Positions 11,001 to 19,417 of a DNA stretch of 64,000 bases are shown in pieces. The notes below the pieces were generated by a model, which saw only the letters and a list, made by a program, of their open reading frames with translations, did no database searches and was not told where the DNA came from. Numbering within the stretch: position 1 is the stretch's first letter; each line of letters opens with the position of its first letter. This DNA is from Niastella caeni (GTDB taxonomy: Bacteria; Bacteroidota; Bacteroidia; Chitinophagales; Chitinophagaceae). The position numbers were made by a program, and so were the translations under genes. The stretch spans positions 868,001 through 932,000 of the forward strand of contig NZ_STFF01000003.1 in NCBI RefSeq assembly GCF_004834005.1, given 5' to 3'.

Positions 11001-11857
11001 GAACCATCGGTAACAATACTTTTTTTAGTTCCATTGGCATAAACTATTTCCAGTTGTAATAGCAGTTTAGGAAAACCAAATGTTTTGATCTTCTTTGGCT
11101 TGTAGTTCTGCCGCATGGTAAAGAAACGGCCATTGCCCAATACGGCGGCAACGACGTTGTTCCCCCTTTGCAATTGGGCAGTTACATCGTATGTGTTGTA
11201 CAGAACAGACTTAGTGTAATCGGTAGCACCCGGCGCCATTACCTGGTCGCCTATTCGCTGACCATTGATGAACAGTTCATACAAACCCAGGCCTGATACA
11301 TATACCGTTGCTTTTTTTACTGCAGACGGCTCAGTGAATGTTTTACGAAAATACCGGGCAGATAAGCGGGAGAACTGGGTAACACTGTCCCAGGGCATGG
11401 CTTTATCCAGGCCGATCCATTTTGCTTTCCAGTCAATGGGTGATAATAATCCCATACTCCAGGAAGCGGTTTCGCTCCAGGTTGTTTCGCCTTTGTTCGT
11501 CCACAGTTTTACTTTCCAGTAACAGGCGGTGCGGCTGGCGAGTGGTTTGCCTTTATATACTACGTGTATAGATTGGTTGGAAGTCACTTTGCCCGAATTC
11601 CAGATATCTCCCTCGTGCCGCGCCAGTTTTTCCGGTGTAGAAGCCACCAACACCTGGTAAGCGGTCTGTTGAATGTTGCGGGCCCTGCCGGAAAGCTGCC
11701 AGCTCAGGCGCGGTTGTGTTACATCAATACCAGCCGGGTTATTCAACATTTCACAACGCAGGCGCTGCACGGTGATCTGTGCAACAGTAGTTGCAGTTGA
11801 TAACAACAGCAATGTGCTCACTAATAAAGAGAATCTGTATTTTATAACAATGTTCAT
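8060..11857 (-). CDS. GH78 alpha-L-rhamnosidase fused to sialidase-like beta-propeller
   Basis: I place the start at the ATG at 11855-11857, because it gives a good signal peptide (MNIVIKYRF to TTVAQ). A longer reading from 11968 begins in repeat DNA. The 1265-residue product starts with the bacterial rhamnosidase N-domain (LRCEMLNNPAGIDVTQPRLS, WNSGKV) and the rhamnosidase A fold. The catalytic barrel is marked by MPLDCPQRNERMPWLADHA and GATTIWELWNGN. From about residue 900 a second module begins at SFPESHGATIAE, a BNR/Asp-box propeller with repeats SADHGVTWS, SSDMGKTWK, STDNGKTWS. The propeller resembles exo-sialidase-type hydrolases and some propeller lyases, and its substrate cannot be told. 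Two catalytic modules on one chain suggest sequential attack on one branch. Confidence 0.85.
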   Translation of the reverse strand: MNIVIKYRFSLLVSTLLLLSTATTVAQITVQRLRCEMLNNPAGIDVTQPRLSWQLSGRARNIQQTAYQVLVASTPEKLARHEGDIWNSGKVTSNQSIHVVYKGKPLASRTACYWKVKLWTNKGETTWSETASWSMGLLSPIDWKAKWIGLDKAMPWDSVTQFSRLSARYFRKTFTEPSAVKKATVYVSGLGLYELFINGQRIGDQVMAPGATDYTKSVLYNTYDVTAQLQRGNNVVAAVLGNGRFFTMRQNYKPKKIKTFGFPKLLLQLEIVYANGTKKSIVTDGSWKMTADGPIRTNNEYDGEEYDATKELTGWNNTGFNDNSWQQPQVVQAPGGRLIAQMNEPIKVMQTIRPVNIAQPKPGVFILDMGQNMVGRLEMRVKASKGQQVQLRFAESLQPNGELYVANLRDAKVTDKYTAKGSGTETWQPTFVYHGFRYVEITGYPGTPTINDFEGKVIYDAIATTGTFETSNEIVNRIHKNAWWGISGNYKGMPLDCPQRNERMPWLADHAVGSLGESFLFGNGNLYAKWLQDIEEAQTAEGSIPDVAPAYWNYYSDNMTWPGTYVTIADMLYNQYGDKRVIEKHYASMKKWLAYMQRKYMKDFIVTKDKYGDWCVPPESPELIHSKDSARKTDGTLIATAYYYRMLWYMQRFAGLLNKPEDANTFAALGNNIQQAFNKNFYNKQKKWYSNNTVTANLLPLYFNITPDSLKEGVFNNISHKIWTENHGHISTGVIGVQWLMRCLSDYKLPDMAYTLIADTTYPSWGYMVKHGATTIWELWNGNTANPSMNSQNHVMLLGDLLVWMYENAAGIKSDSKETGFKKIIMQPTPLDGLHFVNASYESMHGAIKSAWKKEIDRFEWHVTIPANTTALLYVPADDVQHIMENNKPVTDAEGIRFVRMEGKKAVLEVGSGEYAFVSLYKLKSGIVADEFIFNKTSFPESHGATIAETPKGLVTAWFGGTKERNPDVMIWVSRRVNNQWTEPVAVANGIVNDTLRYACWNPVLYQVPNGDLILFYKVGPNVGGWKAFMIRSADHGVTWSKPQAMPEGFLGPVKNKPVLLSNGDLISPSSKEVNGWTVHFEVSSDMGKTWKMVGPINPDKKINAIQPSVLVHKDGRLQILCRSKSAAVVESWSTDNGKTWSPLAETELPNNNSGTDAVTLQDGRQLIVYNHVRTPKGAPKGARTPLNVAVSQDGKKWSAALVLEDSPVSQYSYPSVIQSADGMVHIVYTWRRQRVKYVKVDPSKLQLAPIESFKSGDQMGDSEL

Positions 11858-11900
11858 TTTGTTCGATACGCTTTTCGTGTGTCGGCAATCGTGAAAATAG

Positions 11901-11935
11901 CTAAAAGCCATAAGCTGTAAGCTATAAGCAAATAC
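11901..11935. repeat. AAGCTRT-type 7-bp repeat
   Basis: The units AGCCATAAGCTGTAAGCTAT followed by AAGCAAATACAG match the repeat words at 6624, 14714 and 19324. They lie in the 133-bp gap upstream of the rhamnosidase start. Confidence 0.5.
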
Positions 11936-11990
11936 AGTAGCCGTCAATGGTGAATTTCTATTTATCAACTTGTTAACTTATCAACCTACC

Positions 11991-14795
11991 CTACTCTCCC
12001 GAAAAATCGAAAAACAGCGTAATATCCTTCGCATACATCGGGTCTTTCCAATAGTCAAAAAACATGTGCTTTTGGCCCATGGGTCCCATCTTCTCTGCTT
12101 TCTGCGATTTGGTACCGATCGGTGAAATGCCATGCATGAACGACAGATCGCCGCCCGGGAAAACCGGCGCCGTATTGAATGGCGTTACCGAGAACCGGGG
12201 CGTGAACAATCGTAAGAAAACATCTTCATTGTTGCACACAACTGTCAGCGGTTGACCAGATGTGATCAGCTTCATCGAATACAGATTAGAGTAATACCCT
12301 TTGAACTCAGGGTATACCAGCTTGCCTTCGCCGGTTGAAGTATTGTTGTACTCTTTATTCCAGGCATTCAATGTAACACCCTTCATACGGTTCTTCCAAA
12401 CACGGTATGGACCATTACCAACCCATTGTATTGATTTCACAATGCTTTCGGGAAAAGAGAAGTTAATACCTACTAACGAAGTCTCATATTCCTTCGGATA
12501 ATATTTTACCTGCATTTTTACCCAGCCTGATGGGTATACCGTCCACTCTAACATTTGGCAAAGGCTTTTCTTCTGGAATTCAGCAGCAATAACCTGGTTA
12601 TTGCCTTCTTTGCGGGTATTCCATTTAACAAAACCCGTTTCGCCTTCACATAATATGGGACCATTGCTTAATGGAATAAAGCCTTTTCCATTTTGTACCA
12701 TTTGCAATAAACCGGTCGTTGTATGGAAAGAAATGACAACATCACCGGCAGTGGCAATGATCAAAGAATCTTTTTCTTCAACTGTAACAGCCGCTTTGCC
12801 CTCCTGTTTCACCAGGGTTTGCGCCATAGCAGATGGTAATTTAATGGGCCAGCTCCAGGTATAGATCTCTTTTTGATGCGCGTCGTAAGCCGTTACATAC
12901 AGCACACTGTATTGTTGCCAGTTGGCCGGCAGGTTGCAGGTAATGGCGCCTGTTGTACCTGGTGCGATATCAGGAACAGTAACCGTGCCGGTAGTGGTCT
13001 CCTTATTACCATTTTGCAGCGATGCCAGCTTAAAGGTGAAGCGGCATTGATTGAGATTGGTAAAATGATACCGGTTCTCTACACGGAAATGCCCGTTAAA
13101 GGCAGCGGTAAGATCTTTTTGTTCAAAATGTACCGGTGCCCATACTTCTTTAATGGTATAATAGCTGCCTTCTTTTTCATGGAAGGGACCTACAATTCCA
13201 TCCGGCGCGTGGTTGCCATCATTGTCAATACTGTCGTTTTTGTCTTTCCTGGCTACCCCTTCATCGGCAAATACCCACAGGAAGCCACCCGCCGACAACG
13301 GATGACGCCACATCAGTTCCCAGTAATCTTCCAGCGCTGAGCCTAAACCGCCATCATATAAACCATGCAGGAACTCTGTAGGAAAAGTTATTTTATGACC
13401 ATGCAAATGGGTGTCGTTGCCATAATCATAGTTGATATAATGCTGGGTATCGAACTGACGGAACACCTGCCAGGGATGGATCAACGGACGTTGCTGAAGG
13501 TCCAGTTCATCGAACCAATGGTCAAGCTCAAAATTATGTCCGCCTTCATTGCCGTTGTCCCAGATCACGATGGAAGGATGATTGCAATCGTGCGCGATCA
13601 TTTCCTTTACCAATATAGAACCCACTTGTGTATCGTATGCTTTGTGCCAGCCGCCTAATTCGTCCAGCACCATTAATCCCAGTGAATCACAGGCGTTCAG
13701 AAAATGCGCATCGGGCGGATAATGCGACATCCGCACCGCATTCATGTTCATGTCTTTTATCATTTGCACATCTTCAATACTCCGGGTTTCATTCATCGCC
13801 CGGCCGGTGGCAGGCCAGAAAGAATGGCGGTTCACGCCTTTGAATTTTATTTTAACGCCATTCAGGTAAATGCCATCGCGCTCGCGCACTTCTACTGTTC
13901 GAAATCCGAATTTCTCCTGAATGACATGAACCGGTTTTCCTTTTGCCAGTAAAGTAAGCTCAACACGGTACCGGTTGGGAAATTCCGGTGTCCATAGTAA
14001 CGGAGAAGCTACTGTTGTTTGCAACATAGCTACCGAATCACCGGCTTTAATTGTTGCAGAAAAGGCGTTACCGGCCTTTTTGCCATCCATGGTATACAAC
14101 TGGGCTGTTACTTCATCAGCTTGTGTTGCTGTTGAGAGTTTTACCTTGGCAGTAAAAGCGCCCGTTGCTTTTCCATCTACTGCTACGTGAGCAATATGTT
14201 CAACCGGAAGCGCCTGTAAAAATACGGGCCTGAAGATACCGCCGAAGATCCAGTAATCACCGCGGCGTTCTGCACCGTTCACCGATTCATTGGCTGAATG
14301 CTTGCTTACCGTTACTTCCAGCAAATTCTTCTTTCCAAATTTTAACAGCTTCGTGATGTTGTAGGTGAAACAATAGAACGATCCCTGGTGTTTTGCACCT
14401 GCTGACTGGCCATTGATCTTTACTTCGGTGTCGGTCATGGAACCTTCAAAAACAATGTTGATCGTTCTGCCCTGCCAGTTAGCAGGCACGGTGAAGTTGT
14501 ATTTGTATAAGCCTTGTTCTTTACCACGTAGGGAATCTTTATCGTGGCCATAATTGTATTTTCCAAAGCCCTGCAATTCCCAGTTCGATGGAACCGGAAT
14601 GGTTGTCCATTTGCCAGAGTTACGGCCCGCGGTACAGAAGAATTGCCAGTTAACGGTTTTATCGCTACCGGTACCGGAGAGGTATTGGATCTCGGTTTGT
14701 TGAGCTTTCGAAGAGCTATAAGCTATAAGCTGTATGCTGCAAGCGAAGGCCAGCGCCTTAAACAAATTATTTTTTATAGTCGGTTTCATTTCCAT
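11991..14795 (-). CDS. GH2 beta-galactosidase-type hydrolase (LacZ-like)
   Basis: The 934-residue exported enzyme has the GH2 order: jelly-roll sugar-binding domain (about 40-210, IPVPSNWELQGFGKYNY), immunoglobulin-like domain, and TIM barrel from about 310 (KGVNRHSFWPATGR, NAVRMSHYPPD). The acid/base Glu lies in IWDNGNEGGHN, and the nucleophile is probably the Glu of PTEFLHGLYDGG. A C-terminal small-chain-like domain follows (VEEKDSLIIATAGDVVISF). Family members are beta-galactosidases, glucuronidases or arabinosidases, and this one probably trims a pectin side chain. Residues 17-27 of the signal peptide are encoded by a 7-bp intergenic-type repeat, which is odd. Confidence 0.85.
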   Translation of the reverse strand: MEMKPTIKNNLFKALAFACSIQLIAYSSSKAQQTEIQYLSGTGSDKTVNWQFFCTAGRNSGKWTTIPVPSNWELQGFGKYNYGHDKDSLRGKEQGLYKYNFTVPANWQGRTINIVFEGSMTDTEVKINGQSAGAKHQGSFYCFTYNITKLLKFGKKNLLEVTVSKHSANESVNGAERRGDYWIFGGIFRPVFLQALPVEHIAHVAVDGKATGAFTAKVKLSTATQADEVTAQLYTMDGKKAGNAFSATIKAGDSVAMLQTTVASPLLWTPEFPNRYRVELTLLAKGKPVHVIQEKFGFRTVEVRERDGIYLNGVKIKFKGVNRHSFWPATGRAMNETRSIEDVQMIKDMNMNAVRMSHYPPDAHFLNACDSLGLMVLDELGGWHKAYDTQVGSILVKEMIAHDCNHPSIVIWDNGNEGGHNFELDHWFDELDLQQRPLIHPWQVFRQFDTQHYINYDYGNDTHLHGHKITFPTEFLHGLYDGGLGSALEDYWELMWRHPLSAGGFLWVFADEGVARKDKNDSIDNDGNHAPDGIVGPFHEKEGSYYTIKEVWAPVHFEQKDLTAAFNGHFRVENRYHFTNLNQCRFTFKLASLQNGNKETTTGTVTVPDIAPGTTGAITCNLPANWQQYSVLYVTAYDAHQKEIYTWSWPIKLPSAMAQTLVKQEGKAAVTVEEKDSLIIATAGDVVISFHTTTGLLQMVQNGKGFIPLSNGPILCEGETGFVKWNTRKEGNNQVIAAEFQKKSLCQMLEWTVYPSGWVKMQVKYYPKEYETSLVGINFSFPESIVKSIQWVGNGPYRVWKNRMKGVTLNAWNKEYNNTSTGEGKLVYPEFKGYYSNLYSMKLITSGQPLTVVCNNEDVFLRLFTPRFSVTPFNTAPVFPGGDLSFMHGISPIGTKSQKAEKMGPMGQKHMFFDYWKDPMYAKDITLFFDFSGE
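14714..14748. repeat. 7-bp repeat translated inside a signal peptide
   Basis: The words AGCTATA AGCTATA AGCTGTA TGCTGCA lie inside the GH2 reading frame, and on the minus strand they encode SIQLIAYSS, the hydrophobic core of its signal peptide. The same DNA words are intergenic at 6624, 11901 and 19324. Confidence 0.6.
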
Positions 14796-14835
14796 CTATT
14801 CTTCTATTCTGATTACTCTATTGTTCCGATTGCAC

Positions 14836-14868
14836 AGGCGTGCCATGGCTTCAAGCCGTGACACGCCT
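14836..14868. repeat. intergenic hairpin
   Basis: An imperfect palindrome with arms AGGCGTGCCATGGCTT and AGCCGTGACACGCCT lies between the GH2 start and the stop of the next gene. There is no clear T-tract on the minus-strand 3' side, so it may be a REP-like element or an RNA-processing hairpin and not a terminator. Confidence 0.55.
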
Positions 14869-14873
14869 TATAA

Positions 14874-16421
14874 TTAAAACGCTCCGGTTACCCGTTGTAA
14901 ATTATCGGCGGCGGCCACCTTCTTTCCATTCACCCATACACTTAATCCTTTGCCCTTTTTATATTTCGTTCCATCTTTATCCCAGATGATCGTTACTGTT
15001 TTTCCATGATACGATACGTTATCCAGGCAGAACCAGGCCCATTTATTTTCCGGTATCAGCGGATTTACTTCTATCGTATTATCAGCGCGTGGACGCAAGC
15101 CCATCAATCCTGTTATCACCAGGTCGTTGTATGTACTGTGATTATAATAGCGGCTGCGTTCCTGGTCGCCTTTTAACCAATAGCCGGTCTTTTCGTCGAG
15201 GTACTCGCCTATATAGGGACGGCCACGATAGTATTGCGATTCAACATACAACTCCATCAACCGGAAGTACACCGAATCGTTCACTACTGACTGTTGATAG
15301 TTATTCATTAAATTGGCCATGGCAGTCATTGTTTGCGAAGTGGCATAAGGCCATACCGCGCCATCCCATTCGCACTGGCAACAGCCATGCGTACGGAATT
15401 GCGGATGATTTCTTTCCGCCGTAGTTAAACCGAATGGTGCAAAGAACCCCTTCTCATCTGTTATTTTTTTCCAGGCTGCTTCATATCCTGCATCGGGCAA
15501 ATTGAAATACCAGGGAATAAAACCGACTTCTTCCCGCACATTGGCCATTGTATCTGCCTGCTTCCGGGTTTCAAAAAAGGTATCCTTCGCATTCCAGAGC
15601 AGCTGATGAAATAACTTCCTAATGCTGTCTGCCTTTAATGCATACAGGTCTGCTTTGACCTTGTTACCAGCCATGCTTTCGATAATGGATAATGCCATGG
15701 CATTCCCATACATATAACTATTAATGGTAGGCCGGGCATTCTTTTCCTTTCTGCCACCGCTGATAGACTCTTCCATGCCATCCTTTACATCTGCCTGCCA
15801 GAAAAGACCGTTCGGCAATCGCCTTTCTGCTTCCCAATCAGCGTAATCTGTTTCCAGGTCCGGAAGCATATTCAGCAAATAGCTGCTATCGCCATTTACC
15901 AGGTACCGGTTATACAGGGCATTGCTATTCCAACTGCTGAAAGTATGTAACCTTTTCATGGGTTTGCCATCGTTACCCCGGTACCATACGTGCAGGTATT
16001 CGTTGAGGTATTTATTGTCATGCAACCAGCGGGCTTCATAAATATGATGCCCCAACGCACTGGCGATGAGGTTGTATTTATCGGCATAAGAACGGTTCAC
16101 CAGGAATTCGGTAAACACATAACCCACCGGCGTTTGCTTGATGTGCTTCCGCAATGTCCACCAACGGTAGTACCACATTTCTTCAAAGTTCTGCTGTGGA
16201 CATTCGAACAACGGAATATTCGCTTTCATCCAGTCCCACGACTGCGCATTGGGAATGGCCTGCGCGATGTTCTCATCTTCCATTTTATTGAAATAATCTA
16301 CATAGTGCCGGAAGTTTTCCGCCTTCAGTATAGCGCCACCGTTCTTTTTGCTTTTTTGAGCAACAGCACAGCTTGTGTACAATACAATAGAAAGTGATAA
16401 TATGACTACTTTTTTAATCAT
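14874..16421 (-). CDS. (alpha/alpha)6-barrel glycosidase, MGH1/GH63-like
   Basis: The 515-residue protein begins with a lipobox-like MIKKVVILSLSIVLYTSC and is probably a lipoprotein. The body is helical-barrel sequence rich in Trp/Tyr: YYRWWTLRKH, YGNAMALSIIESMAGN, CQCEWDGAVWPYATSQT, YNDLVITGLMGLRPR. This pattern is shared by trehalase/GH63-like and mannosylglycerate hydrolase-like glycosidases. A C-terminal beta-segment (VNPLIPENKWAWFCLDNVSY) resembles those of GH65, GH78 and GH95 enzymes. The candidate acids are Asp in WDGAVWP and Glu in GFIPWY-adjacent REEVGF. Substrate not assignable. The stop lies 10 bp from a hairpin and the start is 10 bp from the next gene's stop, so co-transcription with it is likely. 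Confidence 0.65.
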   Translation of the reverse strand: MIKKVVILSLSIVLYTSCAVAQKSKKNGGAILKAENFRHYVDYFNKMEDENIAQAIPNAQSWDWMKANIPLFECPQQNFEEMWYYRWWTLRKHIKQTPVGYVFTEFLVNRSYADKYNLIASALGHHIYEARWLHDNKYLNEYLHVWYRGNDGKPMKRLHTFSSWNSNALYNRYLVNGDSSYLLNMLPDLETDYADWEAERRLPNGLFWQADVKDGMEESISGGRKEKNARPTINSYMYGNAMALSIIESMAGNKVKADLYALKADSIRKLFHQLLWNAKDTFFETRKQADTMANVREEVGFIPWYFNLPDAGYEAAWKKITDEKGFFAPFGLTTAERNHPQFRTHGCCQCEWDGAVWPYATSQTMTAMANLMNNYQQSVVNDSVYFRLMELYVESQYYRGRPYIGEYLDEKTGYWLKGDQERSRYYNHSTYNDLVITGLMGLRPRADNTIEVNPLIPENKWAWFCLDNVSYHGKTVTIIWDKDGTKYKKGKGLSVWVNGKKVAAADNLQRVTGAF

Positions 16422-16431
16422 TTTCTTCTGC

Positions 16432-18288
16432 TTACAGTTCTTTTTTTGTTTTCACCGATTTGATATAATACGCTGCCAGTTTGGCCTGTGCGCCGGGGTT
16501 AGGCAGGTCATACATCTGGTCGGTGGGGGTATCGGCATCAGGAAAGCGTCGTACATCGCCTGTTCTGAACACGAAGCGTTGCACATTCTCAAGGGGTGCA
16601 AAGAAGATCTGGTTGCCGCCCTCCTGCTTTCCATTTACTGATACGGTATAAAAACGAGCCTCTGTATTTAACGACACGGTAATATTATAGGGCACGCCTG
16701 CTTTATACTTTGTAATGCTCTTATTTCTATAGCCTGCCTTTACGGTCAGTGTTCCGGTTGAATCAAATACCAACCTGATGCCTGCATTCCCTTTGCCATC
16801 CTGAAACTCGATGTACAGGTTACCGTGATCGTCCTGCTGCGGCGTAACAGAAAAGGTTGCTGTCATTTTCTTTGCAGCCGGCAATACGCGCTCTGCTTTA
16901 GCATAGTCAAATGGATCTTTGTCTTTTATGACCAATTGTTGCGTGGCATCAGTAACCTTCTCTAACGATACCGGCGCCCATAATGGACTGTATATATTCC
17001 ATTCCTTTAATGCGCTGGCGGCAGGCAATTCCGGGAAATCATCGTTCACATCCTGGTCAACTTTATCTTTCACCGGTACGGGTATGCTCGTAACCCAAAT
17101 ATCTTCTTTGTTCATGCTATAGGTTACCCAGCAATTGCCATCGGGCGAGGTGGCGTTTGCTTCCAGTCCACGTACGTATTGCGGTCCATAACTTTTATAA
17201 TTTCCGCCATAGCGCATGGAAGTGATCTCGCCGTTTACCAGCAACAGGTTTTTATAGTTCAATCCATCATCGCTTACAGAGAGCGCCAACGGCCAGCGAA
17301 ACTCCGATGGATTGTATACGGTAACATATTTTCCATCTGATGTACGCTGTCCCCAGATCTTGGCATTGCTGTTCACGAAGCGGGGCGCGCGTACCGGGTT
17401 GTATAACCAGGTTTTGCCTTTATCGGCACTGATCGATGTTAACGCCACCTTCCACAACCCAACCGTTCTGCCATCGGGTAATTCGTAAGAGTTGAATGCT
17501 TTGTAATTATTGTTGTGCAACGCGATCAACGGATCATTGCGATCGGCCTCTTCGCTCCATTGTTGTAATAACAAGGTATTGCCTAATGCTTCTTTACAAG
17601 CCTCTACAAATCCTTTGTCCTTGCTGCGCTCAAAAAATGGATAGTCTGTATTTTTTGCATTGAATGCGTGGTTGTACCGGATGAAATGGATAGGGCCAAA
17701 GCTGCCGTCTTTATAGATCTCCCGCACCACGCGACCAATTCCATTGCCATCGTTGGGATCATCTTTCGGCCCCAGCACCATGCCGTAATAGGCAAATATC
17801 AGCAACCTGTTCTTAGCAGAAATATAAAAGCCCATGCGCTGATGCATAACCGCTGTGAGGTCCTTCGCTACCCCATTATAGCCTTCCTTGGTGGTACCAT
17901 CGGCGATCTTATAAGGTGGAAATACAACAACTGGCGTGGACCAGTGATAACCATCTTTGGATGTCATCAGCACCGATTGACCCGGCGGCACATGTTCCCC
18001 AACGGGATTGCTGAGGTATTCCAGGAAAAAGGTGTTGTTCCAATAGGTGAGCATGGGCGCGTGGTTGTACGTCCAGCCAAAACCATTGGCCGCATCAGGT
18101 TGCTCGCGGTTGGCCCGCATTACCTGGATGTTGTGCACACCCACAGCCGGCGACAACTGCCCATGATGATAGTCTACGTTTGCTAAAGTAGTTCCAACAT
18201 AACGCACGGTGTCTTGCTGGGCGGTCAGTTGCATGCAGGTGAATGTAATTGATCCTAAGAATGCTATTTTATTAATAAAGTTCATCAT
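16432..18288 (-). CDS. secreted beta-propeller protein with C-terminal LamG-like domain
   Basis: The 618-residue protein has a signal peptide (about 1-23, ending LTAQ). Residues about 25-430 look like a sialidase/neuraminidase-superfamily propeller, with Asp-box-like pieces SKDGYHWSTP, SADKGKTWLY and SDDGLNYKN. Residues about 440-600 form a jelly-roll of the concanavalin/LamG type (IEFQDGKGNAGIRLVFDSTG, YTVSVNGKQEGG). No family-specific catalytic set is clear to me. It could be a hydrolase or a propeller lyase on a pectic branch. It sits 10 bp upstream of the barrel glycosidase on the same strand, so the two are probably co-expressed. Confidence 0.65.
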   Translation of the reverse strand: MMNFINKIAFLGSITFTCMQLTAQQDTVRYVGTTLANVDYHHGQLSPAVGVHNIQVMRANREQPDAANGFGWTYNHAPMLTYWNNTFFLEYLSNPVGEHVPPGQSVLMTSKDGYHWSTPVVVFPPYKIADGTTKEGYNGVAKDLTAVMHQRMGFYISAKNRLLIFAYYGMVLGPKDDPNDGNGIGRVVREIYKDGSFGPIHFIRYNHAFNAKNTDYPFFERSKDKGFVEACKEALGNTLLLQQWSEEADRNDPLIALHNNNYKAFNSYELPDGRTVGLWKVALTSISADKGKTWLYNPVRAPRFVNSNAKIWGQRTSDGKYVTVYNPSEFRWPLALSVSDDGLNYKNLLLVNGEITSMRYGGNYKSYGPQYVRGLEANATSPDGNCWVTYSMNKEDIWVTSIPVPVKDKVDQDVNDDFPELPAASALKEWNIYSPLWAPVSLEKVTDATQQLVIKDKDPFDYAKAERVLPAAKKMTATFSVTPQQDDHGNLYIEFQDGKGNAGIRLVFDSTGTLTVKAGYRNKSITKYKAGVPYNITVSLNTEARFYTVSVNGKQEGGNQIFFAPLENVQRFVFRTGDVRRFPDADTPTDQMYDLPNPGAQAKLAAYYIKSVKTKKEL

Positions 18289-18302
18289 TTCATTTTTAAG
18301 TT

Positions 18303-18420
18303 CGGCTAGTAGCTAGTGGCTAGTAGGATTACATTTCGTCATTCATTACTATCCGAAGCACTCAAAGCTTCCCAACTTGTGTCTTCCCTACTCGCTACTC
18401 ACTACTTACTACTCGCTATT
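18303..18420. repeat. two 7-bp repeat clusters, one spanning a stop codon
   Basis: At 18303-18328 the words CTAGTAG CTAGTGG CTAGTAG occur. At 18388-18418 the words CTACTCG CTACTCA CTACTTA CTACTCG occur. The second cluster overlaps the end of the next minus-strand gene and supplies its TAG stop and the last residues ASSK. Confidence 0.6.
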
Positions 18421-19310
18421 ATTCCATTCAACACTTTCTTTGTAGTCATAAAGATCGTCCCGTGTTTATGCCCTACAGGTACTGAAACAGCCACTGAATC
18501 AAAATGAATAAAATCGCTTGTCTTTACGGCATCATAACGCTTGTTGCGATACGCATCGTAATAGATCAGCCATTCGTTACCCACTTTTGCTACGGAAGGA
18601 CCTTCGGTAAAATTTCCGGTAAAGGGTGCGGATACATTTTCCCATGGACCGAGTGGATCTTTGCCAAATGCCACTTTAATATTTCGGTTAGGGCGGGTAT
18701 TATCTTTCAACACCAACACATAATCCTTTGCAGCTCTTTTCACGATCACGGCATCAATGACGCTGAAACCGGGATCGAGGTATAATTTGGATGGGGAGAA
18801 GGTTGTAAAATCTTTGGTCACTGTATAATACAAGCGGTGATTATTGTTTTCATCCTCCTGCCCTTTCGGGAATTTAAACGGAATGGTAGAAGCCCAAACG
18901 ATAATGAACTGGTTACTCTCATCATCATAAAAGATCTCCGGCGCCCACACATTCACCACATTGGAGTCATTTTCCATAACGGGAATGAATTCGGGCGCTG
19001 ACCAATGCACCAGATCTTTCGAATGCGCATAGCCAAATCCTTTGTCTTTGTTCCAGCCGCTCGTCCAAACCAGGTGGTATTCGCCATCGGCGCCTTTTGC
19101 CATAGAGGGATCGCGCATTACTTTACTGCCTACCTCAGGTTTAACAAAGGTGCGACCAACATCTGTCCACTTATAGCCATCATAGCTGTACAAAAATCGC
19201 AACCCGTCTGTAGCGGGCTCGTTAAATGACGTGAATAGGTACACGGGTTTCTGCGCCGTGCAGGAAACCAGAAAAATGCATGTTATGTATATTAAAACTC
19301 GCATGATCAT
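18402..19310 (-). CDS. GH43-like five-bladed propeller glycosidase, lipoprotein
   Basis: I start at the ATG at 19308-19310, which gives MIMRVLIYITCIFLVSC with a clear lipobox. The longer frame from 19373 is repeat DNA. The mature part has GH43-type blades: a catalytic-Asp-like MRDPSMAKG, VNVWAPEIFYDDES (WAPE is a GH43 hallmark), VIDAVIVKR for the central Asp, and FTEGPSVAKV for the general acid Glu. Such enzymes remove arabinose, xylose or galactose from side chains. The last four codons and stop lie in a 7-bp intergenic repeat, giving an ASSK tail. Sugar specificity unknown. Confidence 0.8.
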   Translation of the reverse strand: MIMRVLIYITCIFLVSCTAQKPVYLFTSFNEPATDGLRFLYSYDGYKWTDVGRTFVKPEVGSKVMRDPSMAKGADGEYHLVWTSGWNKDKGFGYAHSKDLVHWSAPEFIPVMENDSNVVNVWAPEIFYDDESNQFIIVWASTIPFKFPKGQEDENNNHRLYYTVTKDFTTFSPSKLYLDPGFSVIDAVIVKRAAKDYVLVLKDNTRPNRNIKVAFGKDPLGPWENVSAPFTGNFTEGPSVAKVGNEWLIYYDAYRNKRYDAVKTSDFIHFDSVAVSVPVGHKHGTIFMTTKKVLNGIIASSK

Positions 19311-19323
19311 TTTATCAAGAACA

Positions 19324-19402
19324 GCTATAAGCTGCAAGCCGTAAGCTGCAAGCAAATACAAATACAGCTGCAAGCTTCAAGCCGCAAGCTGTAAGCAAAA
19401 CG
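19324..19402. repeat. long AAGCNRY 7-bp tandem repeat
   Basis: This is the longest run of the AAGC-type heptamers in the window, with about nine imperfect units (AAGCTGC, AAGCCGT, AAGCTTC, AAGCCGC, AAGCTGT) interrupted by AAATACAAATACAG. It fills the gap between the GH43-like and GH140-like genes. Confidence 0.6.
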
Positions 19403-19417
19403 CCCGCTCTTAGGAAG

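Noticed and set aside
8886..11059. Frames of up to 244 codons antisense to the GH78-propeller gene
   Set aside because: Long antisense frames are common opposite GC-moderate genes. No start signal, signal peptide or known domain is visible.
11858..11968. Upstream extension of the GH78-propeller protein by 37 residues
   Set aside because: The extension is encoded by the heptamer repeat and would bury the signal peptide. The internal ATG at 11857 fits better.
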